A stretch of 8,371 nt of DNA from Candidatus Treponema excrementipullorum (lineage in GTDB: Bacteria; Spirochaetota; Spirochaetia; Treponematales; Treponemataceae), in assembly GCA_018883625.1 (NCBI GenBank), contig JAHLFV010000249.1, positions 1 through 8,371 of the forward strand. The letters are read 5' to 3'. Below the pieces are notes generated by a model that was given only the letters and a program-made list of their open reading frames with translations, searched no databases and was not told the DNA's origin. The position numbers and the translations under genes are program-made. This document shows positions 1 to 7,275 of the stretch, piece after piece. Each line of letters begins with the position of its first letter. Position 1 is the stretch's first letter.

Positions 1-1128
1 GTCGTGAATGTATCCTTTAAATTCTTTGTCGCCGGTTAAAATTGTAGCTTCTTTTATGAGCGAGTCGTGACTTCGGCACTGAATCCGCTTACCTTGATGA
101 AAGGTAATGGCGCAAAAGGAACAGGCTCCGAAACAACCTCTATTGTTGACCAGAGAAAATTTTACCTCGGATAAACCGGGTACTCCGATTTTACCGTTTT
201 CTGCCGGTACATCATACATGGGATGCCATCGGCGGGTAAAGGGAAGCTCCATTACGGCGTCAAATTCTTCTGTTGTCAAAGGAAAGGCCGGAGGTTCCTG
301 AACGACAAAGCGTTCTTCACTTTGTTCCACCAGTATGTGAGCAGACATGGCGTCGGTGTTTTTTTCTTGCATTATATAAGAGTGAGCGAAGGATTTTTTT
401 CCTTCCGGTGTATTGGCAGAAACTTCCTTGAAGGAGGGCAAGAATATCGTAGGTTGAAATTTACCCTGCCCATCGGTTGCCCCTGCAGGAATATCTTCTT
501 TTTTCCCCGTTCGCCAACAGGTTCCCCGGATCCCCCGTAGTTGGGTAATGGATTTACCCTCTCGGAATCCTTGGGCGATTTCTGCAATGGGATGTTCTCC
601 CATGCCGTAAATCAACAAGTCTGCCTTGGAGTCTAAAAGTATGGATCTGCGAACTGTATTTGACCAGTAATCGTAGTGAGCAAAACGTCGTAAACTGGCT
701 TCTATCCCTCCGATAATAACGGGGATGCCTTTGTATGCTTCTTTGATTTTTGCAGTGTAGGTTATCAAAGCCCGATCCGGTCGTTTCCCGGCTACACCTC
801 CGTGGGCATACACGTCGGAAGAGCGAGGTTTGTTGTTTGCAGTGTAATTTGATACCATAGAGTCCATGGCACCGGCAGAAACCCAAAAGGCGTATTTAGG
901 TTTTCCCAAAACAGTAAAGCTTTGGCAGTCTTTCCAGTCCGGTTGAGGGATAACGCCTACTGTAAAGCCCTTGGACTCCAAAAATCTTCCCAAAATGGCT
1001 GCTGCAAAAGAGCTGTGATCCACATAGGCATCACCGGATATAAATACAAAATCCAACTGTTGAATACCCCGTTCCTGCATATCTTGTAGGGAAACCGGCA
1101 TAAAAGATAATCTTTCGGAAGACTGCAT
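1..1128 (-). CDS. ygiQ: YgiQ family radical SAM protein (UPF0313), N-terminal part, runs off the window
   Basis: This is an open frame of 376 codons, cut by the left window edge, so the C-terminal part of a family that is usually over 600 residues is missing. The N-terminal half carries blocks typical of YgiQ proteins: SGDAYVDHSSF (about residues 31-41), a GAMDSM segment, AGKRPDRA, IIGGIEASLRRFAHYDYWS and RRSILLDSKADLLIYGMGE. A radical SAM cluster motif CFGACSFC follows, with cysteines at residues 332, 336 and 339 (CxxxCxxC), expected to bind a [4Fe-4S] cluster and S-adenosylmethionine. The reaction and substrate of this family are not established to my knowledge. The start at 1128 puts the conserved FMPVS segment close to the N-terminus, as in E. 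coli YgiQ. An in-frame ATG at 1236 would overlap proS and add residues that do not look like the family. The gene is divergent from proS. No Shine-Dalgarno is visible before the ATG; a TGGTATACT element sits 6 nt upstream instead. Confidence 0.93.
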   Translation of the reverse strand, partial: MQSSERLSFMPVSLQDMQERGIQQLDFVFISGDAYVDHSSFAAAILGRFLESKGFTVGVIPQPDWKDCQSFTVLGKPKYAFWVSAGAMDSMVSNYTANNKPRSSDVYAHGGVAGKRPDRALITYTAKIKEAYKGIPVIIGGIEASLRRFAHYDYWSNTVRRSILLDSKADLLIYGMGEHPIAEIAQGFREGKSITQLRGIRGTCWRTGKKEDIPAGATDGQGKFQPTIFLPSFKEVSANTPEGKKSFAHSYIMQEKNTDAMSAHILVEQSEERFVVQEPPAFPLTTEEFDAVMELPFTRRWHPMYDVPAENGKIGVPGLSEVKFSLVNNRGCFGACSFCAITFHQGKRIQCRSHDSLIKEATILTGDKEFKGYIHD

Positions 1129-1134
1129 GAGGTC

Positions 1135-1162
1135 AGTATACCACGGAGCCCGGTTTTGGAAA
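1135..1162 (-). promoter_or_regulatory. Predicted ygiQ promoter, extended -10 six bases before the start codon
   Basis: On the minus strand an extended -10 TGGTATACT (1143 to 1135) ends 6 nt before the ygiQ ATG. A weak -35, TTTCCA (1162 to 1157), lies 16 bp further upstream. The spacing would place transcription start at or within a base or two of the ATG, giving a leaderless message. The -10 is seen directly; its activity is inferred. Confidence 0.5.
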
Positions 1163-1191
1163 ATACCGAAAATTATTACAAATTCCCTCTC

Positions 1192-1220
1192 TTTACCAAA
1201 GCTTTTATATAGGATAAAAT
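1192..1220 (+). promoter_or_regulatory. Predicted proS promoter, -10 six bases before the start codon
   Basis: TTTACC (1192-1197), a 17 bp spacer and TAAAAT (1215-1220) form a plausible sigma-70-type promoter. Only acgccc separates the -10 from the proS ATG at 1227, so the transcript would begin at or very near the start codon. The only Shine-Dalgarno-like string, AGGA at 1211-1214, is 12 nt from the ATG and would lie upstream of the predicted transcript start. The promoter shares a 98 bp interval with the divergent ygiQ promoter. Confidence 0.5.
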
Positions 1221-1226
1221 ACGCCC

Positions 1227-3068
1227 ATGAAAACATCTAACACTTTAATTGCTACTCTGCGGGAATTGCCGGCAGAGGCTGTAATTGCCAGTCATCAGTT
1301 AATGTTACGGGCCGGACTTATCAGAAAATTGAGCAACGGCTTATTTGCTTACTTTCCTTTGGGATTAAAATCTTTCCGAAAAGTTGAAAATATTATCCGT
1401 GAAGAAATGGATGCTATCGGAGCACTGGAATGTCGTCCGCCGGTTATTGTGCCTGGAGAATTGTGGAGAGAATCAGGACGATGGGATACCATGGGTGCCG
1501 GTATGCTGAAAATGAAAAACCGGGTAGACCAAGAGTTGGTGGTTAGCCCTACTGCAGAAGAAGCTTTTTCTGCTTTGGTACGGGATGAGCTGGAATCCTA
1601 CAAACAATTACCTTTGACCTTGTATCAAATCAATACAAAATACAGAGATGAGATCCGTCCTCGATATGGCGTAATGCGGGGGCGGGAATTTACCATGAAA
1701 GATGCATACTCTTTCCATACGACGGCAGAAAGTCTTGATAAGACATATCTGGATATGGAAGCTGCTTACAAGCGGATTTTTAAACGATTGGGACTTTCTG
1801 TTATTCCGGTTTCTGCGGACTCCGGTGCCATGGGAGGTAGCGGTTCTGAGGAATTTATGGTGGAAAGTGCCGTTGGAGACGATACATTGATCCTTTGTCC
1901 TCAGTGTGGATATGCAGCTAATACGGAAAAAGCCGTTTGTGCTGCCGATGAAGCCTTGGATAAAAACGGTAATAAGCAGGTTGCTACGGAATTGCCTATA
2001 GGAAAAGTACCCTGCCCCGGTGTGGAAACCATCGCTCAGATGGAAGAGTTTTTCAAAATGCCGGCACAGCAGTTTATTAAAGTGTTGATTTATAAAGTGT
2101 ACAACAGCGAACTGGATTTGCGGAATGCTCCCGGTGGACAGGCTTGGAAACGGGAAATGAATCAGGGGGCTCCCCATTATCCTGTATCTTTCTTTGCCGT
2201 TGCCATTCGAGGTGATTTGGAAATCAACGAGGCAAAATTGGCTGCCGCATTAAAAGCCAGCGAAGTGGAGTTGGCAGAAGAATCAGATGTTATCGCTTAT
2301 TCCGGTGCACCCCACGGATTTGTGGGACCGGTAGGCTTAACAAAGGTTCCCTTGTTGGCTGATTTAAGTGTTATGAAACAAAAAGAAGACGGCTCTTACG
2401 AGATATATCTTCACGATACCGTGACCGGAGGTGGCAGTGCCGATGTGGATAATATCCATGTGGAACCCGGCAGAGATTTTACCCCGTATATGACTGCTGA
2501 TGTCCGTACCGTACTTGCTGGGGATAAATGTCCTCACTGCGGTGCAGAATTTTACAGCAAAAAAGGTAACGAGTTGGGACACATCTTTAAGTTGGGATAT
2601 AAATACAGCAAGACCATGAATCTCACGTATCTTGACGAAAACGGTAAGCAACAGGCTCCTATAATGGGTTGTTACGGTATTGGTGTGGACCGAGCTCTTG
2701 CTTCCATCATCGAAGAACATCACGATGAAAACGGTATTATATGGCCCATGAGCGTAGCTCCTTATCAGGTGGCAATTGTTCCTATCAAGTATGACGGAGA
2801 TATGAAAAAATATGCCGACGAGTTGTATGAGCAGCTTACAAAAATGGGTATTGAAGTGCTGTTGGACGACAGAAATGAGCGTCCCGGCGTTAAGTTCAAA
2901 GATATGGACTTGATTGGTATTCCTGTGAGAATTGTTGTGGGAGATAAAAATCTTCCTAATGTGGAAGTAAAACTAAGAAACGAAAAGGATTCTCAGCTTG
3001 TGCCTGTAACAGAAGCCGGTGAAAAAGTTTTCTCTATTGTGCAAAGTGCTTTGGCGGAATTGCGATGA
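1227..3068 (+). CDS. proS: Prolyl-tRNA synthetase, bacterial type with editing (INS) domain
   Basis: This cytoplasmic class II aminoacyl-tRNA synthetase joins proline to tRNA-Pro using ATP. The 613-residue product holds motif 1 around residues 50-90 (REEMDAIGALECRPPVIVP, WDTMG), the SPTAEE loop near 107-112, motif 2 at about 140-164 (RDEIRPRYGVMRGREFTMKD), and motif 3 with GCYGIGVDRA at 481-490. The C-terminal anticodon-binding domain runs from about 511 (APYQVAIVPI, LLDDRNERPGVKFKD). Between motifs 2 and 3 lies the YbaK-like INS editing domain (about 225-410), with a Lys at 285 matching the conserved lysine of E. coli ProRS by context and a GPVGL segment near 367-371. The protein is longer than E. 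coli ProRS (572 aa); part of the difference is an insertion around 291-318 inside the editing domain. Two CxxC pairs (224/227 and 435/438) flank that domain. The start ATG has a -10-like TAAAAT just upstream rather than a normally spaced Shine-Dalgarno. The next gene follows after 46 bp and may be cotranscribed. Confidence 0.97.
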   Translation: MKTSNTLIATLRELPAEAVIASHQLMLRAGLIRKLSNGLFAYFPLGLKSFRKVENIIREEMDAIGALECRPPVIVPGELWRESGRWDTMGAGMLKMKNRVDQELVVSPTAEEAFSALVRDELESYKQLPLTLYQINTKYRDEIRPRYGVMRGREFTMKDAYSFHTTAESLDKTYLDMEAAYKRIFKRLGLSVIPVSADSGAMGGSGSEEFMVESAVGDDTLILCPQCGYAANTEKAVCAADEALDKNGNKQVATELPIGKVPCPGVETIAQMEEFFKMPAQQFIKVLIYKVYNSELDLRNAPGGQAWKREMNQGAPHYPVSFFAVAIRGDLEINEAKLAAALKASEVELAEESDVIAYSGAPHGFVGPVGLTKVPLLADLSVMKQKEDGSYEIYLHDTVTGGGSADVDNIHVEPGRDFTPYMTADVRTVLAGDKCPHCGAEFYSKKGNELGHIFKLGYKYSKTMNLTYLDENGKQQAPIMGCYGIGVDRALASIIEEHHDENGIIWPMSVAPYQVAIVPIKYDGDMKKYADELYEQLTKMGIEVLLDDRNERPGVKFKDMDLIGIPVRIVVGDKNLPNVEVKLRNEKDSQLVPVTEAGEKVFSIVQSALAELR

Positions 3069-3102
3069 GTGCAATATTTTGTACATTAAAACTTTGATAA
3101 AC

Positions 3103-3108
3103 AGGTGA
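3103..3108 (+). promoter_or_regulatory. Ribosome binding site of the 375-residue exported protein gene
   Basis: AGGTGA lies 6 nt before the ATG at 3115. It supports this start, which also gives a complete signal peptide. I found no convincing separate promoter in the 46 bp between proS and this gene, so readthrough from proS is likely. Confidence 0.7.
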
Positions 3109-3114
3109 TATAAA

Positions 3115-4242
3115 ATGAAAAAAAGTTTATTTTGGGCAACAATGCTTTTAATGCTTGCAGGACTTGTTTTACCGGTGGCAGCTCTTCCCGGAATACAAAA
3201 TTACATGCAGGATCTTTCGGGGCAATACGTTTACTACAGAGATTACTCTTTTGAGTATGAGGCATACGTAGGTTTTCTCTGCTATGACGAAGAACAGTAC
3301 GGGTTACGGTATTATTCCCCCCAGCATCCCGTTTCCGGGACATCTGCTGCGGCAGCAAATGCAGGTGTATCTTCCAAAGGCGGACAGTCGGCTATTCCTT
3401 ACTCTATCGATATTTTGTTCAGAGTAGATCCCGAAAAATCCGTAACAGAAATAACCGGAGAACAGTTTCTCTCAGAAATTACCAGTGAAGATACTTTTAT
3501 CGTCAACTATTTACATGATTTGGTGTATGAGCTGTCTCAGCGACGGCGAAATCTGACACCGGCGGTGGTAACAGATAAGACAGAAGTCCGGGATGATTTT
3601 CCTCAGTTTGGGGGAAGTGTTAAAATGAAGTATTCCTTTGATATTCCCATTTTTAACTTGGAGAAAATAATTTCCGGTGACGGAAAACCTGTTTTTGACC
3701 TTGTTACTGTTGGTCGGCTTGCCTCATCTTCCGATGAAAGTTTTTGGGATTTTGAGGGATTTCCTTCACCTCTAGCTGATAAAAAAAGAAACTTTGTTTC
3801 TACCGTAAAGAAGCCCAAAACATCCTTTGAATATAATAGTCAAAAACTGTTGCTAGATGAACAGTGGACACAAGTTGCTGACAACATGTGTTTGTTGGGG
3901 GATGTTGCCGTAGTTGTGCTTTCTGAATTCGTTCCCAGTGAGCAGACAAAGGCTGGCGGAGATAAGGCGATTTTAGACGCTCTTGTTCGGGAATACTCTT
4001 TAGGTACCACTAATGCCTATGTGGATTGGGGCAACAGAAAAGTTTCCCGGACAAAAACCTCGGCTACAGTTACTACTCGGCGATATCTTGCAGAGGACAA
4101 CGCTGTTTCCAATAATTTTTATGTGATAGAAAAAAACAAAGACGGTGTGTTTTGCATTGTAAATCTTACTGTTTTTGAAGATGCCTACAGAAGCAATAAA
4201 TCCTATTTTGATGCCATACTGAAAAGTTTTGACTGTAAATAA
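3115..4242 (+). CDS. Exported protein of unknown function, 375 aa
   Basis: I do not recognise the family with confidence. The N-terminus is a clear Sec signal peptide: MKKS, a hydrophobic core about residues 5-20 (LFWATMLLMLAGLVLP), and a probable cut after VAA near residue 23. No Cys follows the core, so it is unlikely to be a lipoprotein, and no later membrane segment is seen. The mature part is mixed alpha/beta in appearance, rich in aromatic residues early on (YVYYRDYSFEYEAYVGF), with an Ala/Ser/Gly-rich stretch at about 74-93 that may be a linker. The C-terminal third (about 240-373) ends in YFDAILKSF, resembling the end of PsbP/MOG1-like small alpha/beta domains; this is only a resemblance. 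It likely acts in the periplasm or at the outer membrane. The gene has a good Shine-Dalgarno, lies 46 bp after proS, and is closed by a hairpin terminator. Nothing about it suggests a role in translation. Confidence 0.85.
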   Translation: MKKSLFWATMLLMLAGLVLPVAALPGIQNYMQDLSGQYVYYRDYSFEYEAYVGFLCYDEEQYGLRYYSPQHPVSGTSAAAANAGVSSKGGQSAIPYSIDILFRVDPEKSVTEITGEQFLSEITSEDTFIVNYLHDLVYELSQRRRNLTPAVVTDKTEVRDDFPQFGGSVKMKYSFDIPIFNLEKIISGDGKPVFDLVTVGRLASSSDESFWDFEGFPSPLADKKRNFVSTVKKPKTSFEYNSQKLLLDEQWTQVADNMCLLGDVAVVVLSEFVPSEQTKAGGDKAILDALVREYSLGTTNAYVDWGNRKVSRTKTSATVTTRRYLAEDNAVSNNFYVIEKNKDGVFCIVNLTVFEDAYRSNKSYFDAILKSFDCK

Positions 4243-4269
4243 GTTCTAAAAGATTTACCGGATACAAAG

Positions 4270-4309
4270 AGGCTGTCTGGAGAGTGTTCTCCAAGAACAG
4301 CCTTTTTTT
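4270..4309. terminator. Rho-independent terminator between convergent genes
   Basis: AGGCTGT (4270-4276) pairs with ACAGCCT (4297-4303), with an inner stem TGGAGA/TCTCCA around a GTGT loop, followed on the plus strand by a run of seven T. It ends the transcript of the 375-residue protein gene. The minus-strand GerMN gene stops at 4312, just beyond. Read on the minus strand the same stem is followed by TCTTTGT, so it may terminate in both directions, less strongly on that side. Confidence 0.9.
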
Positions 4310-4311
4310 GT

Positions 4312-5157
4312 CTATCTAAAATTACCGGTAGTCAAAGGGGTACCGATCCAAACGCCTTCGCTACCTAAATATTCTTTTTTTTCACCGTCAATCAAGATTT
4401 GAACACTTTTTACCGTGGGGAAAACCGAAGCTGTGTATACGACCTGCATTAGTTGTGTTCTGGCGCCTTCTATTCCGTACACGTTGTATTGAAACTCTTC
4501 ACTGAAATTCAACGTAGCTACACCGTTTTTAACACTGGCTCCCAAAAGTTTAGTTCCTTCAGGAATAAAACTACGGTGATTTATGTCGGATTGTGAGGGA
4601 CCCAACAACAACTCGTTGATGGTAGTTGTCAAAGGGGAGTTAGTTTTGGGTACGGAACGTTTTTCTTCGTAGCGGAAAATAGAGCCGTTAGAGTCAACTT
4701 CAGCAAAAAAGAGTCGAGCTTCTGTGGTTTCTACAGCCTGCGGTTCTACAATAGCGACTGCTGCAACGTCCTCGGAGTCTCCGGTATTGGGAGTGTCTGT
4801 TTTCGTTGTTTCCTGGGTCAGTGCATTTTCTTGGTTCATCTCGTTTTCTGTATTCAGCAAATTGTCAAAATCGATGGGGGTAACTTCCTGCTGCTCAACA
4901 GGTGAAAGGTCTTCTTCGTTTTTGAATACCAAAGGATTTTTGTTGGTGTCCACAGGGGTGTTTAAATTTTCTAATGTTTCTTCAGGAGTATAATTTTGTA
5001 TAAATTCCGGTTCTGAGCCAAAAACATGGGTGAAAAAGCCGGTAGACTTAAGAGAATATTTTATGTCGTCTAATTTAACGAGAAAAATAATCAGAAAAAT
5101 GATAATAAATGCCAAAATTGCAATAAGAGTAAAGCCTATTTTTTTCTTTGCTGCCAT
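4312..5157 (-). CDS. Membrane-anchored GerMN-domain protein, 281 aa
   Basis: From the ATG at 5157 the product has a short basic N-terminus (MAAKKKIG), one strong hydrophobic segment at about residues 8-28 without a signal cleavage site or lipobox, then a long acidic, Thr/Asn/Gln-rich linker (about 55-145), and a C-terminal GerMN domain (about 148-275). GerMN features include TTINELLLGPSQSD, FIPEGTKLLGASVKNGVATL, NFSEEF and VKSVQILIDG. GerMN domains occur in sporulation protein GerM and in LpqB, and are thought to mediate binding in the envelope. This protein is expected to be anchored in the inner membrane with the domain outside. The gene starts 33 bp after the histidine kinase stop. The frame can be extended to a TTG at 5193, but that TTG is part of a TTGACA -35 box, so ATG 5157 is preferred. 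Together with the adjacent kinase and regulator it forms a likely signalling unit. Confidence 0.88.
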   Translation of the reverse strand: MAAKKKIGFTLIAILAFIIIFLIIFLVKLDDIKYSLKSTGFFTHVFGSEPEFIQNYTPEETLENLNTPVDTNKNPLVFKNEEDLSPVEQQEVTPIDFDNLLNTENEMNQENALTQETTKTDTPNTGDSEDVAAVAIVEPQAVETTEARLFFAEVDSNGSIFRYEEKRSVPKTNSPLTTTINELLLGPSQSDINHRSFIPEGTKLLGASVKNGVATLNFSEEFQYNVYGIEGARTQLMQVVYTASVFPTVKSVQILIDGEKKEYLGSEGVWIGTPLTTGNFR

Positions 5158-5163
5158 AGATAC

Positions 5164-5193
5164 AGTATAGTCTCCCTGGTAAAATAATGTCAA
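5164..5193 (-). promoter_or_regulatory. Predicted promoter of the GerMN gene, overlapping the kinase stop codon
   Basis: On the minus strand a perfect TTGACA (5193 to 5188), an 18 bp spacer and TATACT (5169 to 5164) are followed 6 nt later by the GerMN ATG at 5157. The kinase stop codon TGA lies inside the -35 box. The arrangement predicts separate, leaderless expression of the GerMN gene besides any readthrough from the kinase. An AGGGAG within the spacer is 14 nt from the ATG, too far for a normal ribosome binding site. Confidence 0.65.
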
Positions 5194-6587
5194 TGAGTTA
5201 AAACTGCTGTAGAAGAAAACTCAAGATGTATGGAAGTACCTTGCATTTCAATACTTTCTGCTCTTATGGTAAGGTGTAATTTTTGTGCCAAAACTTTTGC
5301 TATAGATAATCCCAAACCGGAACCGCCAGAACTTCTTGTACGAGCTTTATCTGCACGGTAAAATCTGTCAAAAATATAGGGTAAATCTTCCGGTGCTATG
5401 CCCTTTCCTTGGTCACTGACGGTAAGAGTGTTGTTTTTCCATGTAACGGTAATGTGAGCCGGTTGGGGACTGTAATCGATGCTGTTTTTTATCAGAATGC
5501 GGAGAAGTTCCTGCAATCCGTTTTTATTCGTGTTCACTGAAGCGTCCGGCGGACATTCCAACACAAAGCAGGTATCCGGAGAAATAATACCGTAACTATG
5601 GATAAGTTCTGCCAAAAAGGGTTTAAGAGGTAGAGTTACTTCCTCGTAGGGAATCAGGTCATTTTCCATTCTGGTTAGTTGCAAAAGATTTTCCGTTAAA
5701 GTTGTCATGGATTCGCATTCTTTTTTTAACATAGCCAGTGATTCTTCCAGTATTTTTGCGTCGGTTTTTCCCCACCGTAATAGCAGGTTGACATAACCGG
5801 AGATAACAGCTAAGGGCGTTTTTAATTCGTGGGCAGCATCAGAAGTAAAACGTTTTTGCCGCTCAAAATCTTCCTCAAGTCGGGTAAAAAGATCATTAAA
5901 GGTACAAGCTAAAGCCCATAATTCGTCGTGGGGACCGGTGGTATCCAATCGCTTGTTTAAACTTTCTCCGCTTATTTCTTTAGCTTGTACAGTAATTTTT
6001 TTTATAGGTTTAAGAAATCGATTGCTGACAAAAAAACCCAAAAAGCCGGAAATGATCAGAATCGGTACTATGTAGAGGAGAAAAACAGCGGGTAAACCTT
6101 GGACGATAAGGTGGGTGTCATCTTGTTGCATGTCAATCGCAACCTGAATACGGATTTTGGAGGAGGTTCCGTTTTCCTCATTGACATAGGATACGGACTT
6201 TGTGGTGTACAGTAAATTTAAATCTCCGTCAAGAAAAAAGTCATTTTCAAAGAATGTATCCGTTGTTTTTTCTTTTGTGTCGGGTAAGAGAGGAATGAGT
6301 GGATCATTGGTATAAAGGGTTGTATTATTGTCTGTGGTGATTTTGTATAGAATATAGTAGGGAATGGAATTTATAGCAGTGGTATTCTTACTGAGAGATT
6401 GGGAAAAGGTGCGTTCCAATAAATCTAAGTAGTATAAAATTTCGTCACTGCGTTTTTTTTCCAATGAACGGGTCAAAGAATTTACCATTAAAAAGGTAAA
6501 AGACAAAACAACAAAAAAAGTAATAGCAGTAAAAAAAAGAGTAATTTTTACTGACAAAGGTTTAGGATTATTTTTTTTCATTATCAT
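5190..6587 (-). CDS. Sensor histidine kinase, two membrane segments, HAMP domain
   Basis: This 465-residue inner-membrane kinase is the presumed partner of the response regulator encoded just upstream. The order is: TM1 at about 13-37, an extracytoplasmic sensor region at about 38-162 that I cannot assign to a family, TM2 at about 165-188, HAMP at about 189-243, HisKA with the phospho-acceptor box SDAAHELKTPLAV (His253), and a HATPase domain with N-box KNSIDYSP (Asn368), SDQGKGIAPEDLPYIFDRFY (G1/F region, about 391-410) and GGSGLGLSIAKVLA (G2). All residues expected for autophosphorylation are present. The start overlaps the regulator stop as ATGA, indicating translational coupling. Met3 (6581) is an alternative start and is better spaced from an AAAGG sequence. 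The stop codon sits inside the -35 box of the GerMN promoter. The stimulus is unknown; the neighbouring exported proteins point to an envelope signal. Confidence 0.95.
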   Translation of the reverse strand: MIMKKNNPKPLSVKITLFFTAITFFVVLSFTFLMVNSLTRSLEKKRSDEILYYLDLLERTFSQSLSKNTTAINSIPYYILYKITTDNNTTLYTNDPLIPLLPDTKEKTTDTFFENDFFLDGDLNLLYTTKSVSYVNEENGTSSKIRIQVAIDMQQDDTHLIVQGLPAVFLLYIVPILIISGFLGFFVSNRFLKPIKKITVQAKEISGESLNKRLDTTGPHDELWALACTFNDLFTRLEEDFERQKRFTSDAAHELKTPLAVISGYVNLLLRWGKTDAKILEESLAMLKKECESMTTLTENLLQLTRMENDLIPYEEVTLPLKPFLAELIHSYGIISPDTCFVLECPPDASVNTNKNGLQELLRILIKNSIDYSPQPAHITVTWKNNTLTVSDQGKGIAPEDLPYIFDRFYRADKARTRSSGGSGLGLSIAKVLAQKLHLTIRAESIEMQGTSIHLEFSSTAVLTH

Positions 6588-7270
6588 GCCTTTATTATGT
6601 ATCCCATGCCCCTAAGGGTTGTAATGACGGAAGGTGTACCTGGCTTATCTATTTTTGAGCGGAGATATCGGATGTATACATCCACAGAGTTGGGGTCGAT
6701 GTAATGGTCCTCTCCCCATACTTCATCGATAATTTTTTCTCGGCTCATGGCTTCGTTTTTGTGAGATATAAGGCACAGTAATAACAGATACTCCGTTCGT
6801 GTTAATTGTAATTCCTTGCTATCGACTGTTACCACGCAAGATTTTGGGTTTAAAGTAATATTTCCGCATGTGATGGTATCTGGGATTACGGAAGGGTTGG
6901 TGTGTTGGAGGTTTTTCCTCTTCATAAGACGACGTATACGAGCCAATAATTCTTCTATTTCAAACGGTTTTGTCACGTAGTCGTCTGCACCGCCGTCCAA
7001 GCCCTGAACTTTATCCATGGTATCACTTTTTGCAGTTAATAAAATTATAGGAATATCAGATACTTTTCTTATACGTCGAAGAACTTCTATACCGTTTAGT
7101 CCCGGTAACATTATATCCAATAATATCAGATCGTAGGAATGTTGTGAAAACGCTTCCAGTGCTGTCCGCCCGTCATTGGCAATTTCCGTTTCATATCCTT
7201 CGTGTTGAAGTTCCAAGTTTACAAAAGAAGAAATACCTATATCATCTTCGACAATAAGAATTTTTTCCAT
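6584..7270 (-). CDS. OmpR/PhoB-family response regulator
   Basis: The 228-residue cytoplasmic product has an N-terminal receiver domain (about 1-118) with the acidic pocket Glu8/Asp9/Asp10, phospho-acceptor Asp52 in LILLDIMLPG, Thr79 in ILLTAKSD and Lys101 in DYVTKPFE. A C-terminal winged-helix DNA-binding domain (about 130-228) carries LTRTEYLLL, SREKIIDEVWG, DVYIRYLRSKID and a final TLRGMGYII wing. Both domains look intact and of usual length, so phosphorylation-dependent DNA binding is expected. It is translationally coupled to the kinase by a 4-base overlap. The start at 7270 gives the canonical MEKILIVEDD beginning. A perfect TATAAT ends 5 nt before this ATG and no well-spaced Shine-Dalgarno is present, so the gene may have its own leaderless transcript 22 bp after the stop of the small Ig-like protein gene. 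Confidence 0.96.
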   Translation of the reverse strand: MEKILIVEDDIGISSFVNLELQHEGYETEIANDGRTALEAFSQHSYDLILLDIMLPGLNGIEVLRRIRKVSDIPIILLTAKSDTMDKVQGLDGGADDYVTKPFEIEELLARIRRLMKRKNLQHTNPSVIPDTITCGNITLNPKSCVVTVDSKELQLTRTEYLLLLCLISHKNEAMSREKIIDEVWGEDHYIDPNSVDVYIRYLRSKIDKPGTPSVITTLRGMGYIIKA

Positions 7271-7275
7271 AATCT

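Noticed and set aside
107..886. Several short open frames on both strands in the left 900 bases
   Set aside because: All overlap the clear YgiQ reading frame on the minus strand and have no family features.
1129..1236. Longer ygiQ start at an in-frame ATG at 1236
   Set aside because: It would overlap the first codons of divergent proS, and the added residues include promoter-like DNA. Start 1128 fits the family N-terminus.
1608..2177. A 189-codon open frame on the minus strand inside proS
   Set aside because: It lies antisense to well-conserved ProRS coding sequence, and its translation has no recognisable domain and a composition typical of antisense frames.
4724..4993. An 89-codon plus-strand frame rich in Ser/Val
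   Set aside because: It is the antisense shadow of the acidic Thr/Glu-rich linker of the GerMN protein.
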